Assembly (NCBI RefSeq): GCF_016598475.1
Contig: NZ_JAEMUX010000009.1
Coordinates: 114,051-178,050 of the forward strand
Direction of reading: 5' to 3'
Source: Streptomyces adelaidensis
GTDB lineage: Bacteria > Actinomycetota > Actinomycetes > Streptomycetales > Streptomycetaceae
DNA length: 64,000 nt
The first letter of the stretch is position 1, and each line of letters opens with the position of its first letter. A model generated the notes under the pieces. The model ran no database searches and was not told where the DNA came from. It was given only the letters and a program-made list of their open reading frames with translations. The position numbers were made by a program, and so were the translations under genes. Below, one piece after another: positions 33,830 through 43,603 of this stretch.

Positions 33830-34843
33830 ATGCCCAGCGCCCAATCGACGCGAGCCGTGTTCGCCATGGATCCGGTGCATCTGCCGCTGCTCTTTCCGCC
33901 GCCGCTCATGGCACGGCTGCGGCAGGTGGTCGAGATCGACCCCGAGTTCGTCGTACGGGACTTCGCCGATCCGGCCGCCGCCCCGGCGCTGGCCGGGGCC
34001 GAGGTGCTGATCACCGGCTGGGGCTGCCCGCACCTCGACGCGGGGGTGCTGACGGCGGCACCCCGGCTGCGCACCGTGCTGCACGCCGCGGGCTCGGTCC
34101 GCGCGCTGGTCGGCGAGGCCCTCTGGCAGAGCGGGGTCAGCGTCTGCAGCGCGGTGGCGGGCAACGCGCTGCCGGTCGCCGAGTACACGCTCGCGATGAT
34201 CCTGCTGGCCGGCAAGGACACCTTCGACCAGCGCGAACGCTTCCGGCAGACCCACACCTACCCCTCCCCCGCCGAGACCTCGGCGATCGGCAACGTCGGC
34301 CGCCGGGTCGGGGTCATCGGGGCCTCGCGCGTCGGCCGCCGGCTCCTCGAACTGCTGAAGCCGTTCGACTTCGCCGTCTCGCTCTACGACCCGTACGTCG
34401 ACACCGCCGGGGCCGCCGCGCTGGGTGCCGAACCGATGGCGCTGGACGACCTGTTGCGCACCAGCGACATCGTCAGCCTGCACGCCCCCGACATCCCCGA
34501 GACCTACCGCATGCTCGACCGCGGCAGACTCTCGCTCATCAAGGACGGCGGCGTGCTCATCAACACCTCCCGGGGCGCCCTGGTCGACCCCGAGGCGCTC
34601 ACCGACGAGCTGCTCTCCGGCCGGCTGAGCGCGATCCTGGACGTCACCGAACCCGAGCCGCTGCCCGCCGGCTCACCGCTCTACAACCTCCCCAACGTCT
34701 TCCTCACCCCGCACATCGCCGGCTCCCTCGGCAACGAGCTGGAGCGCCTCGGCCGTACCGTCGTCGAGGAGCTGGAACGCCTCGCCTCGGGCCTGCCACC
34801 GGCCCACGAGGTACGGCACACGGACCTGGCCCGGGTCGCCTGA
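33830..34843 (+). CDS. D-isomer-specific 2-hydroxyacid dehydrogenase
   Basis: The product is 337 aa from ATG 33830, with AGGAGAG just upstream. It has the NAD-binding fold with VGVIGASRVGRRLLELL (GxSxxG rather than the commoner GxGxxG). The catalytic set is Arg in LINTSRGALVD, Glu in VTEPEPLP and His in FLTPHIAGSLG. It reduces or oxidises a 2-keto/2-hydroxy acid in the cytoplasm. Flanked by a pectin importer and a LacI regulator, it may handle a uronate- or aldonate-derived acid. The substrate cannot be read from the sequence. It has its own promoter with an operator at 33728-33779. Confidence 0.85.
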   Translation: MPSAQSTRAVFAMDPVHLPLLFPPPLMARLRQVVEIDPEFVVRDFADPAAAPALAGAEVLITGWGCPHLDAGVLTAAPRLRTVLHAAGSVRALVGEALWQSGVSVCSAVAGNALPVAEYTLAMILLAGKDTFDQRERFRQTHTYPSPAETSAIGNVGRRVGVIGASRVGRRLLELLKPFDFAVSLYDPYVDTAGAAALGAEPMALDDLLRTSDIVSLHAPDIPETYRMLDRGRLSLIKDGGVLINTSRGALVDPEALTDELLSGRLSAILDVTEPEPLPAGSPLYNLPNVFLTPHIAGSLGNELERLGRTVVEELERLASGLPPAHEVRHTDLARVA

Positions 34844-35024
34844 ACCACCTCACCGTGCCGCCGGGCCCGCTCCCCGCGTCCCTGCCTTCGCCCCGCACAC
34901 TCGTCGCCGTATCCGGGCCGGAAACACGCCGGGAAACAATGGGATACGGTTCCCCCACCCATGGCGCGGACCCGGCCCGTACGGGCGTCCGGCGGGGGAG
35001 ACTCGATGCTGAAGGAGCCGCACG

Positions 35025-36104
35025 GTGAGTCAACGCAAGGCGTCGGGCGAGCCCGGCCGGGCGACCATCCGGGACGTGGCGCAGCGGGCCGGGGTCTCGG
35101 TGGCCAGCGTGTCGCGTGTGCTGTCCGGCAACTACCCGGTGTCGGAAGAGCTGCGCCGCCGGGTGATGAAGGTGGTCCGGGACCTGGACTACGTCACCAA
35201 CGCCCACGCCCGCTCCCTCGCCGGCGGCGGCACCCCGACGGTGGCCATCCTCATCAACAACATCACCGGCGCCGCCTTCACCCATGTGGCCAAGGGTGTG
35301 GAGAGCGCGGCGTCGCTGCGCGGCTGGCTCACGCTGGTCGGCACCACCGGGGACGACCCGGAGCGTGAGCTGGCGCTGGTGAACCTCATGCGCCAGCAGG
35401 GTGTGGCCGCGGTGATCCTGCTCGGCGGCGCGTACGACTACGACGAGTACCAGCTGCGCATGGCCCGGTTCGCCCGCTCCCTGGACGCGGCCGACTCCCA
35501 TCTCGTCCTGGTGGGCAGGCCGCCGCTGGAGGGCGAGGTCCCGGCGACCACGGTCGACTACGACAACGAGGGCGGCGCCTACGCCATGGCGAGCCATCTG
35601 CTGTCGGCCGGCCACCGCCGGGTCCTGGTACTGCCGGGCCATGCCGAACTCACCACCGCGCAGGGCCGGTTGAAGGGCGCGCGACGGGCGTTCGAGGCGT
35701 ACGGCGTGCCCTTCGACTCCGGCCTGGTGCGGCACGGCCCCTACGACTACGAGCACGGGTACGACGCCGTGAAGGAGAGCCTGCGGGAAGGGGCGGCCTT
35801 CACGGCGGTCCTCGCGGGCACCGACGTGGTCGCCGCCGGCGCCGCCCAGGCCCTGCGCGCGGCCGGCCTGCGCGTCCCGGAGGACGTCTCGGTCGTCGGC
35901 TACGACGACATCCCCCTCGCCTCGCAGCTCACCCCGCAGCTCACCACCGTGCACGTCCCCTACGAGGAGATGGGCCGCGCCGCCTTCCGCGCCGTCGCCG
36001 ACCGCCGCGAGGGGGGCGGCCGCCGCCGCGGCCCGGACGCCGACCACCTGGTGCTGGGCACGCATGTGGTCGTACGGCAGTCCGTGCGGCCGCCCGCCCA
36101 GTGA
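35025..36104 (+). CDS. LacI-family transcriptional regulator
   Basis: The product is 359 aa from GTG 35025, with GAAGGAG upstream. The HTH is [20 protein letters not shown]. The sensor domain runs from [20 protein letters not shown] to [20 protein letters not shown]. It is paralogous to the regulator at 20576-21661. A GGGAAAC...GGTTCCC imperfect dyad around a TACGGT -10-like element (34945-34950) lies upstream and may be its own operator. It probably represses the surrounding pectin and hydroxyacid genes; which of the two LacI paralogues binds which site cannot be decided by eye. Confidence 0.9.
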   Translation: MSQRKASGEPGRATIRDVAQRAGVSVASVSRVLSGNYPVSEELRRRVMKVVRDLDYVTNAHARSLAGGGTPTVAILINNITGAAFTHVAKGVESAASLRGWLTLVGTTGDDPERELALVNLMRQQGVAAVILLGGAYDYDEYQLRMARFARSLDAADSHLVLVGRPPLEGEVPATTVDYDNEGGAYAMASHLLSAGHRRVLVLPGHAELTTAQGRLKGARRAFEAYGVPFDSGLVRHGPYDYEHGYDAVKESLREGAAFTAVLAGTDVVAAGAAQALRAAGLRVPEDVSVVGYDDIPLASQLTPQLTTVHVPYEEMGRAAFRAVADRREGGGRRRGPDADHLVLGTHVVVRQSVRPPAQ

Positions 36105-36172
36105 GGCGCCGCCACCTCTTATGGTGCGACGGTGGTACTGCAGACGTTCTTCGAAAGGCCGGGCCGCACATC

Positions 36173-38245
36173 GTGAACTTCCAGTCGATCTATCAGCACG
36201 GCTTCGCGCGGGTCGCCGCGTGCACCGGCCACGCGGCGATCGCCGACCCGCCCGCCAACGCGGCGGCGGTCCTGCGGCAGGCGCGGCGCTGCGCGCAGGA
36301 GGGGGTCGCCGTAGCGGTGTTCCCCGAGCTCTGTCTGTCCGGCTACTCGATCGAGGACCTGCTGCTGCAGGACGCGCTGCTCGACGAGGTCGAGGCGGCG
36401 CTCCGGAGCGTGGTGGCCGGGTCGGCCGAGCTGCTGCCGGTGCTCGCCGTCGGTGCCCCGCTGCGCCATCGCAACCGGATCTACAACTGCGCGGTGCTCG
36501 TGCACCGCGGGCGGATCCTCGGCGTCGCGCCCAAGTCGTATCTGCCGAACTACCGCGAGTTCTACGAGCGCCGGCAGATCGCCGCGGGTGACGACGAGCG
36601 CGGCGGGACGATCCGGATCGGCGGCGCGGACGTGCCGTTCGGCACGGACCTGCTCTTCGCGGCGCAGGACGTCCCCGGTCTGGTGCTGCACGCGGAGATC
36701 TGCGAGGACATGTGGGTGCCGGTGCCCCCGAGCGCGGAGGCGGCGCTGGCCGGCGCGACCGTCCTGCTCAACCTTTCCGGCAGCCCGATCACGGTCGGGC
36801 GGGCCGAGGACCGGCGGCTGCTGTGCCGGTCGGCGTCCGCGCGCTGTCTCGCCGCCTACGTCTACGCGGCGGCCGGTCTCGGCGAGTCGACGACCGACCT
36901 GTCGTGGGACGGCCAGACGATGATCTACGAGAACGGTGTCCTGCTGGCCGAGACCGACCGGTTCCCGCAGGGCGACCAGTACGCGGTGGCCGACCTCGAT
37001 CTCGACCTGCTGCGCCAGGCCCGTACGCGGATGGGCACGTTCGACGACAACCGCCGGACCCACGCGGCGCGCACCGGCGGCTACCGGCAGGTGCCGTTCC
37101 GGCTCGACGCGCCCTCGGCCGACCTGGGACTGCGGCGCCGGCTCGAGCGGTTCCCGTTCGTGCCCGCCGATCCCGCCCGGCTCGCCCAGGACTGCTACGA
37201 GGCGTACAACATCCAGGTGGCGGGCCTCCAGCAGCGGATGGCGGCGATCGGCGGCCCGAAGATCGTGATCGGGGTGTCGGGGGGCCTGGACTCCACGCAC
37301 GCGCTGATCGTCGCCGCGCGGGCCATGGACCGGGCGGGCCGTCCCCGCAGCGACATCCTGGCGTTCACGCTGCCCGGTTTCGCGACCGGCGAGCACACCA
37401 AGGGCAACGCCCACAAGCTGATGCGTTCGCTGGGCGTCACCGCGGCCGAGCTGGACATCACGCCGACCGCCCGGCTGATGCTCCAGGAGATCGGCCACCC
37501 GTTCTCGTCCGGCGAGCCGGTCTACGACGTGACCTTCGAGAACGTGCAGGCCGGGCTGCGCACCGACTATCTGTTCCGGCTGGCCAACCAGCGCGGCGGG
37601 ATCGTGCTCGGCACCGGTGATCTGTCCGAGCTGGCGCTCGGCTGGTGCACGTACGGCGTCGGCGACCAGATGAGCCACTACAACGTCAACTCCGGGGTCC
37701 CGAAGACGCTCATCCAGCACCTCATCCGCTGGGTCATCAGCAGTGGCCAGTTCGGGGAGGAGACCAACGAGACGCTGGCCGCGATCCTCGACACGGAGAT
37801 CAGCCCGGAGCTCGTACCGGGCGAGGAGCTCCAGTCCACCGAGTCCAGGATCGGCCCGTACGCGCTGCACGACTTCACTCTCTTCCATGTGCTGCGCCAT
37901 GGTTTCCGGCCGTCGAAGATCGGTTTTCTGGCCTGGCACGCCTGGCGGGACCAGGAGGCGGGCGCGTGGCCGCCGGGGTTCCCGGAGGCCGATCGGACGG
38001 CGTACGACCTGCCGGAGATCTGGCACTGGCTGGACAGCTTCTGCCGCCGTTTCTTCGGGTTCTCGCAGTTCAAGCGCTCGGCGATGCCCAACGGGCCGAA
38101 GGTCCTGGCCGGCGGCTCCCTGTCGCCGCGGGGCGACTGGCGGGCCCCGTCCGACGGCTCGGCGGACGCCTGGCTGCGGGACATGGCCCGCTGGGACCTG
38201 CCGGGCGCCGGAGAGCAGCCGGGGCTCCGGTCCACTCCCCGCTGA
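36173..38245 (+). CDS. nadE: Glutamine-dependent NAD+ synthetase
   Basis: The product is 690 aa from GTG 36173; the frame extends to 36101, but the related mycobacterial NadE begins at the matching [10 protein letters not shown] position. The N-terminal nitrilase-type glutaminase has the triad Glu52 (VFPELCLSG), Lys121 (APKSYLP) and Cys177 (AEICEDMW). The C-terminal synthetase has the PP-loop [14 protein letters not shown] and the NAD-site region [20 protein letters not shown]. It amidates nicotinate adenine dinucleotide with ammonia from glutamine. The sequence is of the long mycobacterial type (about 680 aa). Its place 68 bases after a LacI gene in a sugar locus is odd for a housekeeping enzyme; it may be a second isozyme. 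Confidence 0.95.
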   Translation: MNFQSIYQHGFARVAACTGHAAIADPPANAAAVLRQARRCAQEGVAVAVFPELCLSGYSIEDLLLQDALLDEVEAALRSVVAGSAELLPVLAVGAPLRHRNRIYNCAVLVHRGRILGVAPKSYLPNYREFYERRQIAAGDDERGGTIRIGGADVPFGTDLLFAAQDVPGLVLHAEICEDMWVPVPPSAEAALAGATVLLNLSGSPITVGRAEDRRLLCRSASARCLAAYVYAAAGLGESTTDLSWDGQTMIYENGVLLAETDRFPQGDQYAVADLDLDLLRQARTRMGTFDDNRRTHAARTGGYRQVPFRLDAPSADLGLRRRLERFPFVPADPARLAQDCYEAYNIQVAGLQQRMAAIGGPKIVIGVSGGLDSTHALIVAARAMDRAGRPRSDILAFTLPGFATGEHTKGNAHKLMRSLGVTAAELDITPTARLMLQEIGHPFSSGEPVYDVTFENVQAGLRTDYLFRLANQRGGIVLGTGDLSELALGWCTYGVGDQMSHYNVNSGVPKTLIQHLIRWVISSGQFGEETNETLAAILDTEISPELVPGEELQSTESRIGPYALHDFTLFHVLRHGFRPSKIGFLAWHAWRDQEAGAWPPGFPEADRTAYDLPEIWHWLDSFCRRFFGFSQFKRSAMPNGPKVLAGGSLSPRGDWRAPSDGSADAWLRDMARWDLPGAGEQPGLRSTPR

Positions 38246-38639
38246 CGACCGGCGACGACCTGCCGACAACCTCCTGACAACCTGCCCATGAGTAGCGTTA
38301 CGTAAGCGTTTTCATCCCTTGAGGCCGTCGCGGACCATGCTTCCGCGGCGGCCTCCGCCGCGCCGGACACCCTCTTGACCTGGGCTTCCATCGTCACAGT
38401 CCGAAACCGCGCGACGTGTCTCCGCGCAACCCCACGGACAATCCCGCGTAACAATTTCCCGTCGCACTCTTGCGTGAGCCGATCAGGAGACCTACGTTTC
38501 ACAGCAACCGTTTACTACACGTTCCGCAGGGGTCCCGAGACACGAGCTGACGGTCCGCCTCGCTCGCCGTCGCCCCCACCGAGCCGCCCCTCGCTCCCCC
38601 GCTTCCGCGATCGTCTACGTCTCGAAGGATGACCGTACG
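38246..38639. promoter_or_regulatory. Intergenic region before second ABC operon with TTACGTAA palindrome
   Basis: No gene is seen in these 394 bases. The palindrome TTACGTAA (38298-38305; context GCGTTACGTAAGCG), followed by CGTTTTC, is a LacI-type operator candidate. TTGACC at 38375-38380 could be a -35, but no matching -10 was found at the usual distance. Confidence 0.4.
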
Positions 38640-39980
38640 ATGAACTCCACCAGCTCCCGGAGAAGGTTCGCCCGCATCGCCGTCGCGAGTGTGGCGCTTA
38701 CAGGTCTGCTCGCCGCGTGCGGCGGCTCGGACTCCGGCGACGACGGCTCCTCAGGAGCCTCCGGTCCGGTCACCCTCCCCTTCTGGGGCTGGGCCAACGG
38801 CCAGGAGACCCTCGTCAAAGCGTTCAACGCCTCGCACAAGGACGTCCAGCTCAAGTACACCAAGGTCACCGACCAGCTGACCATGCAGAAGCAGCTCAGC
38901 AACGCGGTGAAGGCGGGCAACGCCCCGTGCCTGCTCCAGAACACCGCCGAGTATGTGACCACCTGGGTGTCGCAGGGCGCGCTCGCCGACATCACCGAGT
39001 ACGTCGAGCCGAGCAAGGACAAGTTCAACGCCGGCGCCTGGGCCGGTGTCCAGGTGCAGGGCAAGGTCTACGGCGTACCCACCAGCTCGGCGCCCGCGTT
39101 CACGATCTATCGCACCGACCTCTTCAAGAAGTACGGCCTCAAGGCGCCCGCGACCTGGGACGACTTCATCGCCGCGGGCAAGGTGCTGAAGAAGCACGAC
39201 ATCCACATCACCAACTACGCCGGTGAGGACCCGAGCACCCTGGAGGTGCTGGCCATGCAGGCCGGGGCCCACTGGTACGCGATCGACGGGGACTCCTGGA
39301 GGGTGGACTTCCAGGACGAGGGCACCCTGAAGGCGGCCGCGGTGATCCAGGAGATCATCGACAACGACCTGAACTCCAAGCTCTCCTTCGCCGACTACGC
39401 CGCCGTGCAGCGCAACTACGACAAGGGCGGCACGGCCACCCGCCAGATCTCCACCTGGCAGATGTCCGGCATGGTGCAGAACTTCACCGACTCCTTCGGC
39501 GACTGGGCGCTCACGTCGTGGCCGACGTACAAGGGCGAGGCGGCCAAGACCCCGGCCGGAACCAACCAGAGCGGTGGCATGAACCTGGTCACCGAGCAGT
39601 GCAAGTACAAGAAGCAGGCGGCCGAGGCGGCCCTGTGGCTGTCCACGGACGCGGGCGCGGTCAAGTCCCTGGCGAGCCCGGAGACGGGCAGCGGTGTCAT
39701 GCCGGCTCTGGCCGACAGCGACTCCTTCGTCGCCGAGGCGATCTCCGAGAAGCTGCTCGGTGACAACTACGAGCCGGCCAAGAAGATCGTCACGGACAGC
39801 CTGGGCACCGTCACCACCGACTGGGTCTACGGCCCGAACTGGACCGCCATGTTCACCGAGCTGCAGAGCGAGTGGGGCAAGGTCGTCAGCAAGGAACAGA
39901 AGGTCACCGACCTGCTCGCGCACATGCAGGAGTGGACGGTAAAGGACCTGAAGTCCCGCGGTATCAACGTCAAGGGCTGA
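38640..39980 (+). CDS. Extracellular sugar-binding lipoprotein of second ABC importer
   Basis: The product is 446 aa (ATG with AAGGATG upstream). A lipoprotein signal (RRRFARIAVASVALTGLLAAC, lipidated Cys near residue 27) is followed by a Gly/Ser/Asp linker and a family 1 solute-binding fold (LPFWGWANGQETLVKAFNAS, SSAPAFTIYRTDLFKKYGLK, FGDWALTSWPTYKGEAAK). It feeds the two permeases encoded directly downstream. The operon ends with a GH43 enzyme, so xylo- or arabino-oligosaccharides are the likely cargo. Confidence 0.9.
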   Translation: MNSTSSRRRFARIAVASVALTGLLAACGGSDSGDDGSSGASGPVTLPFWGWANGQETLVKAFNASHKDVQLKYTKVTDQLTMQKQLSNAVKAGNAPCLLQNTAEYVTTWVSQGALADITEYVEPSKDKFNAGAWAGVQVQGKVYGVPTSSAPAFTIYRTDLFKKYGLKAPATWDDFIAAGKVLKKHDIHITNYAGEDPSTLEVLAMQAGAHWYAIDGDSWRVDFQDEGTLKAAAVIQEIIDNDLNSKLSFADYAAVQRNYDKGGTATRQISTWQMSGMVQNFTDSFGDWALTSWPTYKGEAAKTPAGTNQSGGMNLVTEQCKYKKQAAEAALWLSTDAGAVKSLASPETGSGVMPALADSDSFVAEAISEKLLGDNYEPAKKIVTDSLGTVTTDWVYGPNWTAMFTELQSEWGKVVSKEQKVTDLLAHMQEWTVKDLKSRGINVKG

Positions 39981-39991
39981 GGCATCGTTCG

Positions 39992-40876
39992 ATGATTCGC
40001 TCCCAGCGCTGGAAGGGTGCCGCGTTCACGGTGCCCTTCCAGCTCGGATTCGTCTTCCTCTATCTGCTGCCCATCGGGTACGCGGTCTACGAGTCGCTGT
40101 TCCAGGAGAAGCAGTCCGGGCTCGGCCTCGGCGGTGCGACCCGGGAGTTCGCAGGTTTCGACAACTACCAGCTGGGGCTGACCGACTCGGCGTTCATGGG
40201 CTCCATCCTGCGGGTGGTGCTGTTCGCCTGCGTGCAGATCCCGTTCATGCTGCTGGTCAGCCTGGTCCTGGCGCTGTTCCTGGACGCGGTCACCTCCAAG
40301 GCCGCGAACCGGTTCCGGATCGTGCTGCTGGTCCCGTACATGATCCCGGGCGTCGTCGCGGCGATCGTGTGGGTCAACCTCTACAGCCCCGCGGTGGGTC
40401 CGCTGACCCCGCTCGGCGACCTCTTCGGGTTCGACTGGAACTTCTTCGCGCCCTCCATGGTGTGGCCGTCCATCGGCAACCTGCTCACCTGGCACGGCAT
40501 CGGCTACAACATGGTGATCATCTACTCGGCGCTCCAGGGCGTGCCCCGCGAACTGTTCGAGGCCGCCCGGCTCGACGGCGCCTCCGAGTCCCGGATCGCC
40601 CTGAGCATCAAGATCCCGTTCGTCCGCGGGGCCCTGGTCCTGACCGGGCTGCTGTCGATCATCCAGATGCTGCAGATCTTCAACGAGCCGGCGCTGTTCC
40701 GGAGAATCACCCCGGAGACGGTCGACGACAGTTTCACCCCGATCATGATCATCTACAACCAGGCGTTCAACGCGGGCAACTACCACTACGCCGCCGCCCT
40801 GTCGGTGCTCCTCGCCCTGATCCTCGGCGTCGCCTCCTTCCTGTTCTTCCGCCTGACCTCGAAGGAGGTCGACTGA
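39992..40876 (+). CDS. ABC sugar transporter permease (MalF type)
   Basis: The product is 294 aa from ATG 39992, 11 bases after the binding-protein stop. It has six helices (FQLGFVFLYLLPIGYAVYES, IVLLVPYMIPGVVAAIVWVN) and the EAA loop ELFEAARLDGASESRIALSI. The last base of its stop is the first base of the next start (TGATG). It is one half of the importer channel. Confidence 0.9.
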   Translation: MIRSQRWKGAAFTVPFQLGFVFLYLLPIGYAVYESLFQEKQSGLGLGGATREFAGFDNYQLGLTDSAFMGSILRVVLFACVQIPFMLLVSLVLALFLDAVTSKAANRFRIVLLVPYMIPGVVAAIVWVNLYSPAVGPLTPLGDLFGFDWNFFAPSMVWPSIGNLLTWHGIGYNMVIIYSALQGVPRELFEAARLDGASESRIALSIKIPFVRGALVLTGLLSIIQMLQIFNEPALFRRITPETVDDSFTPIMIIYNQAFNAGNYHYAAALSVLLALILGVASFLFFRLTSKEVD

Positions 40877-41802
40877 TGGCCACGACGACCACCGACTCCC
40901 CCAAGAAGTCCGGAAGGTCCGGCATGCCTCCCGTACAGCGGATCACCAGGCCCGACACCGCATCCCGCGGCCGCGGCGGCCAGCGCTTCATCCTGCTCGG
41001 CCTGATCCTGGCCAGCGCCTACAGCCTCTTCCCCGTGTGGTGGCTGATCGTCGCCGCCACCAAGGACCGGGTGGGGCTGTACCAGAGCAACGGCATGTGG
41101 TTCTCCGGCATGCACCTGTGGGACAACCTGCACCAGCTGTTCACCTACGAGGACGGCATCTTCCTGCGCTGGACCGCCAACTCGTTCCTGTACGCCGGTG
41201 TCGGCTCCCTCGGCGGCACCCTCATCGCGCTGGCAACCGGTTACGGCCTGGCGCGCTTCGACTTCCCGGGCCGGGGTGTGGTGTTCGCGTGCGTGGTGGG
41301 CTCCTTCCTGATCCCGATCGCCCTGCTCACGCTGCCGCTGTACCTGATGTTCTCGGAGATCGGCCTGGTCGACACCCCGTGGGCGATGCTGATTCCCTGC
41401 CTCATCAATCCCTTCAGCGTGTATCTGGCGAAGGTGTACACCGAGGCGACGATCCCCTTCGAACTCCTTGAGGCGGCCCGTATCGACGGCGCCGGTGAGC
41501 TGCGGATCTTCTTCAGCATCGTGCTGCGGATGATGACCACGGGCGGCGCGACGGTCTTCCTGCTGGCCTTCGTCAACACCTGGAACGCCTTCTTCCTCCC
41601 CCTCACCGTCCTGCGGGGCGAGGAGAACTGGACCCTCAACATCGGCCTGTACAACTGGACAGGCAAGACGCTGGAGTCCGGCATCGACGTGACCAGCCTC
41701 GTCCTGACCGGCGCCCTGCTCTCCATCGTCCCGCTGGCGATCATGATGACCGCGATGCGCCGCTACTGGCGGTCCGGCGTCACGATGGGAGCCCTCAAAT
41801 GA
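40876..41802 (+). CDS. ABC sugar transporter permease (MalG type)
   Basis: The product is 308 aa. A 40-residue cytoplasmic N-terminus precedes six helices (FILLGLILASAYSLFPVWWL, VGSFLIPIALLTLPLYLMFS) and the EAA loop ELLEAARIDGAGELRIFFSI. The stop overlaps a 12-codon open frame that leads into the GH43 gene. No ATPase is encoded nearby. Confidence 0.9.
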   Translation: MATTTTDSPKKSGRSGMPPVQRITRPDTASRGRGGQRFILLGLILASAYSLFPVWWLIVAATKDRVGLYQSNGMWFSGMHLWDNLHQLFTYEDGIFLRWTANSFLYAGVGSLGGTLIALATGYGLARFDFPGRGVVFACVVGSFLIPIALLTLPLYLMFSEIGLVDTPWAMLIPCLINPFSVYLAKVYTEATIPFELLEAARIDGAGELRIFFSIVLRMMTTGGATVFLLAFVNTWNAFFLPLTVLRGEENWTLNIGLYNWTGKTLESGIDVTSLVLTGALLSIVPLAIMMTAMRRYWRSGVTMGALK

Positions 41803-41837
41803 CCGTCGACTCCGGAACATCGGAAGCCCGCTCGTGA
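41799..41837 (+). CDS. 12-codon micro-ORF bridging permease stop and GH43 start
   Basis: ATG at 41799 overlaps the permease stop (ATGA). It reads MTVDSGTSEARS and stops at 41835-41837, and that stop overlaps the GTG of the GH43 gene (GTGA). Ribosomes could thus be handed over twice. It is either a coupling relay or the remains of the original GH43 start after a frameshift. Confidence 0.4.
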   Translation: MTVDSGTSEARS

Positions 41838-43519
41838 CCGTGGCCCACAACCCCGTCATCCGGGGCTTCGCACCCGACCCCTCCCTGATCCGGGTCGGCG
41901 AGTGGTACTACGTGGCAACCAGTTCGTTCGAGTGGTTCCCGACGATCCCGATCCACCGCTCGCGGGACCTGGCGCACTGGGAGTACGCCGGCCATGTCCG
42001 CGGCGCGGCCCCGGGCGGCTCGCTGGCCGGCGTCCCCGACTCGGGCGGCGTCTGGGCGCCGTCCCTGAGCTGGGACGGCGAGCGTTTCTGGGTGGTCTAC
42101 ACGATCGTGCGGTCCATCGGCACGCGGTACTTCGACCTGGACACCTACGTCAGCACGGCCATGGCGGTGGACGGGGAGTGGACCGCTCCAAGGCGGGTCG
42201 CGAGCCATGGCTTCGACCCCGCCCTGTTCCACCACGAGGGCCGGCTGTGGCTGCTCAACATGCAGAGCGACCACCGGCCGGGCGGCAAGCGCTTCGCCGG
42301 GATCGTATTGACGGAGTTGGACCGTTCCACGCTGCGTCCCGTCGGCGGGACCCGGCTCCTGCTCCAGCACGACCAGCTGATCGAGGGCCCCAAGCTGCTG
42401 GTCCGCGACGGCTGGTACTACCTGGTCCTCGCCGAGGGCGGCACCGGCTTCGAGCACGGGGTGCGGGTGGCCCGCAGCCGCGCCCTGACCGGCCCGTACG
42501 AGCTGGACGGCGTGCCCCTGCTGACGACCCGGGACGACCCGAAGGTGCCCTTGCAGAAGGCCGGGCACGCCGAGCTGGTCGAGACACCGGCCGGTGACTG
42601 GTTCCTCAGCCATCTCACCGCCCGCCCGCTGCACACCGAGCACGGCATGCGGTGCCCGCTGGGCCGGGAGACGGCCGTCCAAGCGGTGGTGTGGGACGCG
42701 GAGGGCTGGCCCAGGCTCCGGCAGGGGGGCTGGCATCCGGAGGTGGAGGTGGAGGTTCCGAGTGCGGGGGCGGCCACCCGGCAGCCCGGGGCCACGCCCG
42801 CCGGGCGCGAGGACGGGTCGACCGGGTTGGCCGGGTTGGCCGGGTTGGCCGGGTTGGCCGGGTTGGCCGGGTCGACCGGGTCGACCGGGTTGGCCGGGTT
42901 GGCCTGGCCGTGGAGCAGCCCGCGCGCGGAGCCGGACGCGTCCTGGGCCGACACGGCCGCGCGCCCCGGCTGGATCCGGCTGCGTGGCCGGCAGGGGCCC
43001 GAGTCACTCTGGGAGCAGAGCCTGTTGGCCCAGCGGATCACCGAGCACCGGGCGGAGGTGGAGGTCACCGTCGAGGCACGGCCACGCACCTTCGGGGAGG
43101 CCGCCGGGCTGACCCTCCGCTACAACACCGCCTCCTACCTCTCCCTCGACCTGACCTGGTCCGAGCCCGAGGGCGAGCCACAGCGCGGCCAGCAGTGGCG
43201 GGGCGCGGGCCGCACCGTCCTCAGCCTCCTCGAACGCGACGAGGACGAGGCCCGCCGGCTTGCCCTCGTCGAGGTCGAGACGGGGCAGCCGATCACCCTG
43301 GGCGCGAACACCGACGGCACCGAGGCCCGCTTCTGGTACCTCCGCGACGGCGTGCGCACCCCTGTTGGACCGGTCCTGGACTTCAGCCGCCTCTCCGACG
43401 ACTACGGCTCCAAGCTGCGCTTCACCGGTGCGCTCGCGGGTATCCACGCCCAGGACCTCGTCGGCGCGGAGTTCACAGCGGACTTCTCGGGGTTCCGGCT
43501 GGTGTGCGGGGCGGAGTGA
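41834..43519 (+). CDS. GH43 beta-xylosidase/arabinofuranosidase-like enzyme, intracellular
   Basis: The product (561 aa, GTG start, GGAAG seven bases upstream) has no signal peptide. The catalytic propeller (about 1-320) has the base Asp in RGFAPDPSLIRVG, a supporting Asp in SHGFDPALF and the acid Glu in LIEGPKLLVRDGWYY. The C-terminal beta-sandwich (about 370-561) is the usual second domain of GH43 beta-xylosidases (LTLRYNTASYLSLDLTWSEP, GSKLRFTGALAGIHAQDLVG). Between them lies a linker of ten 9-base repeats (GLA and GST units). It would split imported xylo- or arabino-oligosaccharides. It is the last gene of the importer operon, with a LacI gene downstream. Confidence 0.8.
   Translation: MTVAHNPVIRGFAPDPSLIRVGEWYYVATSSFEWFPTIPIHRSRDLAHWEYAGHVRGAAPGGSLAGVPDSGGVWAPSLSWDGERFWVVYTIVRSIGTRYFDLDTYVSTAMAVDGEWTAPRRVASHGFDPALFHHEGRLWLLNMQSDHRPGGKRFAGIVLTELDRSTLRPVGGTRLLLQHDQLIEGPKLLVRDGWYYLVLAEGGTGFEHGVRVARSRALTGPYELDGVPLLTTRDDPKVPLQKAGHAELVETPAGDWFLSHLTARPLHTEHGMRCPLGRETAVQAVVWDAEGWPRLRQGGWHPEVEVEVPSAGAATRQPGATPAGREDGSTGLAGLAGLAGLAGLAGSTGSTGLAGLAWPWSSPRAEPDASWADTAARPGWIRLRGRQGPESLWEQSLLAQRITEHRAEVEVTVEARPRTFGEAAGLTLRYNTASYLSLDLTWSEPEGEPQRGQQWRGAGRTVLSLLERDEDEARRLALVEVETGQPITLGANTDGTEARFWYLRDGVRTPVGPVLDFSRLSDDYGSKLRFTGALAGIHAQDLVGAEFTADFSGFRLVCGAE
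42812..42902 (+). repeat. 9-bp tandem repeat in the GH43 linker
   Basis: About ten units of GGCCGGGTT or its variant GACCGGGTC, in frame, encode Gly-Leu-Ala and Gly-Ser-Thr triplets. The repeat number can change without a frameshift. Confidence 0.9.
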
Positions 43520-43603
43520 AGGACCCACCCCCATCGCCACCACCCATCGCCACCACCCATCGCCCTCCCGCCATCCCCACCCCACTCCACCCCACCCCAC
43601 GTG

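Noticed and set aside
36101..36172. Upstream GTG at 36101 overlapping the LacI stop as nadE start
   Set aside because: The extra 24 residues have no counterpart in the related mycobacterial NadE, which begins at the position of GTG 36173. Not excluded as a coupled start.
41238..41248. AACCGGTT inside the MalG-type permease gene
   Set aside because: It encodes the conserved Ala-Thr-Gly-Tyr-Gly stretch; the codons explain it, and there is no promoter nearby.
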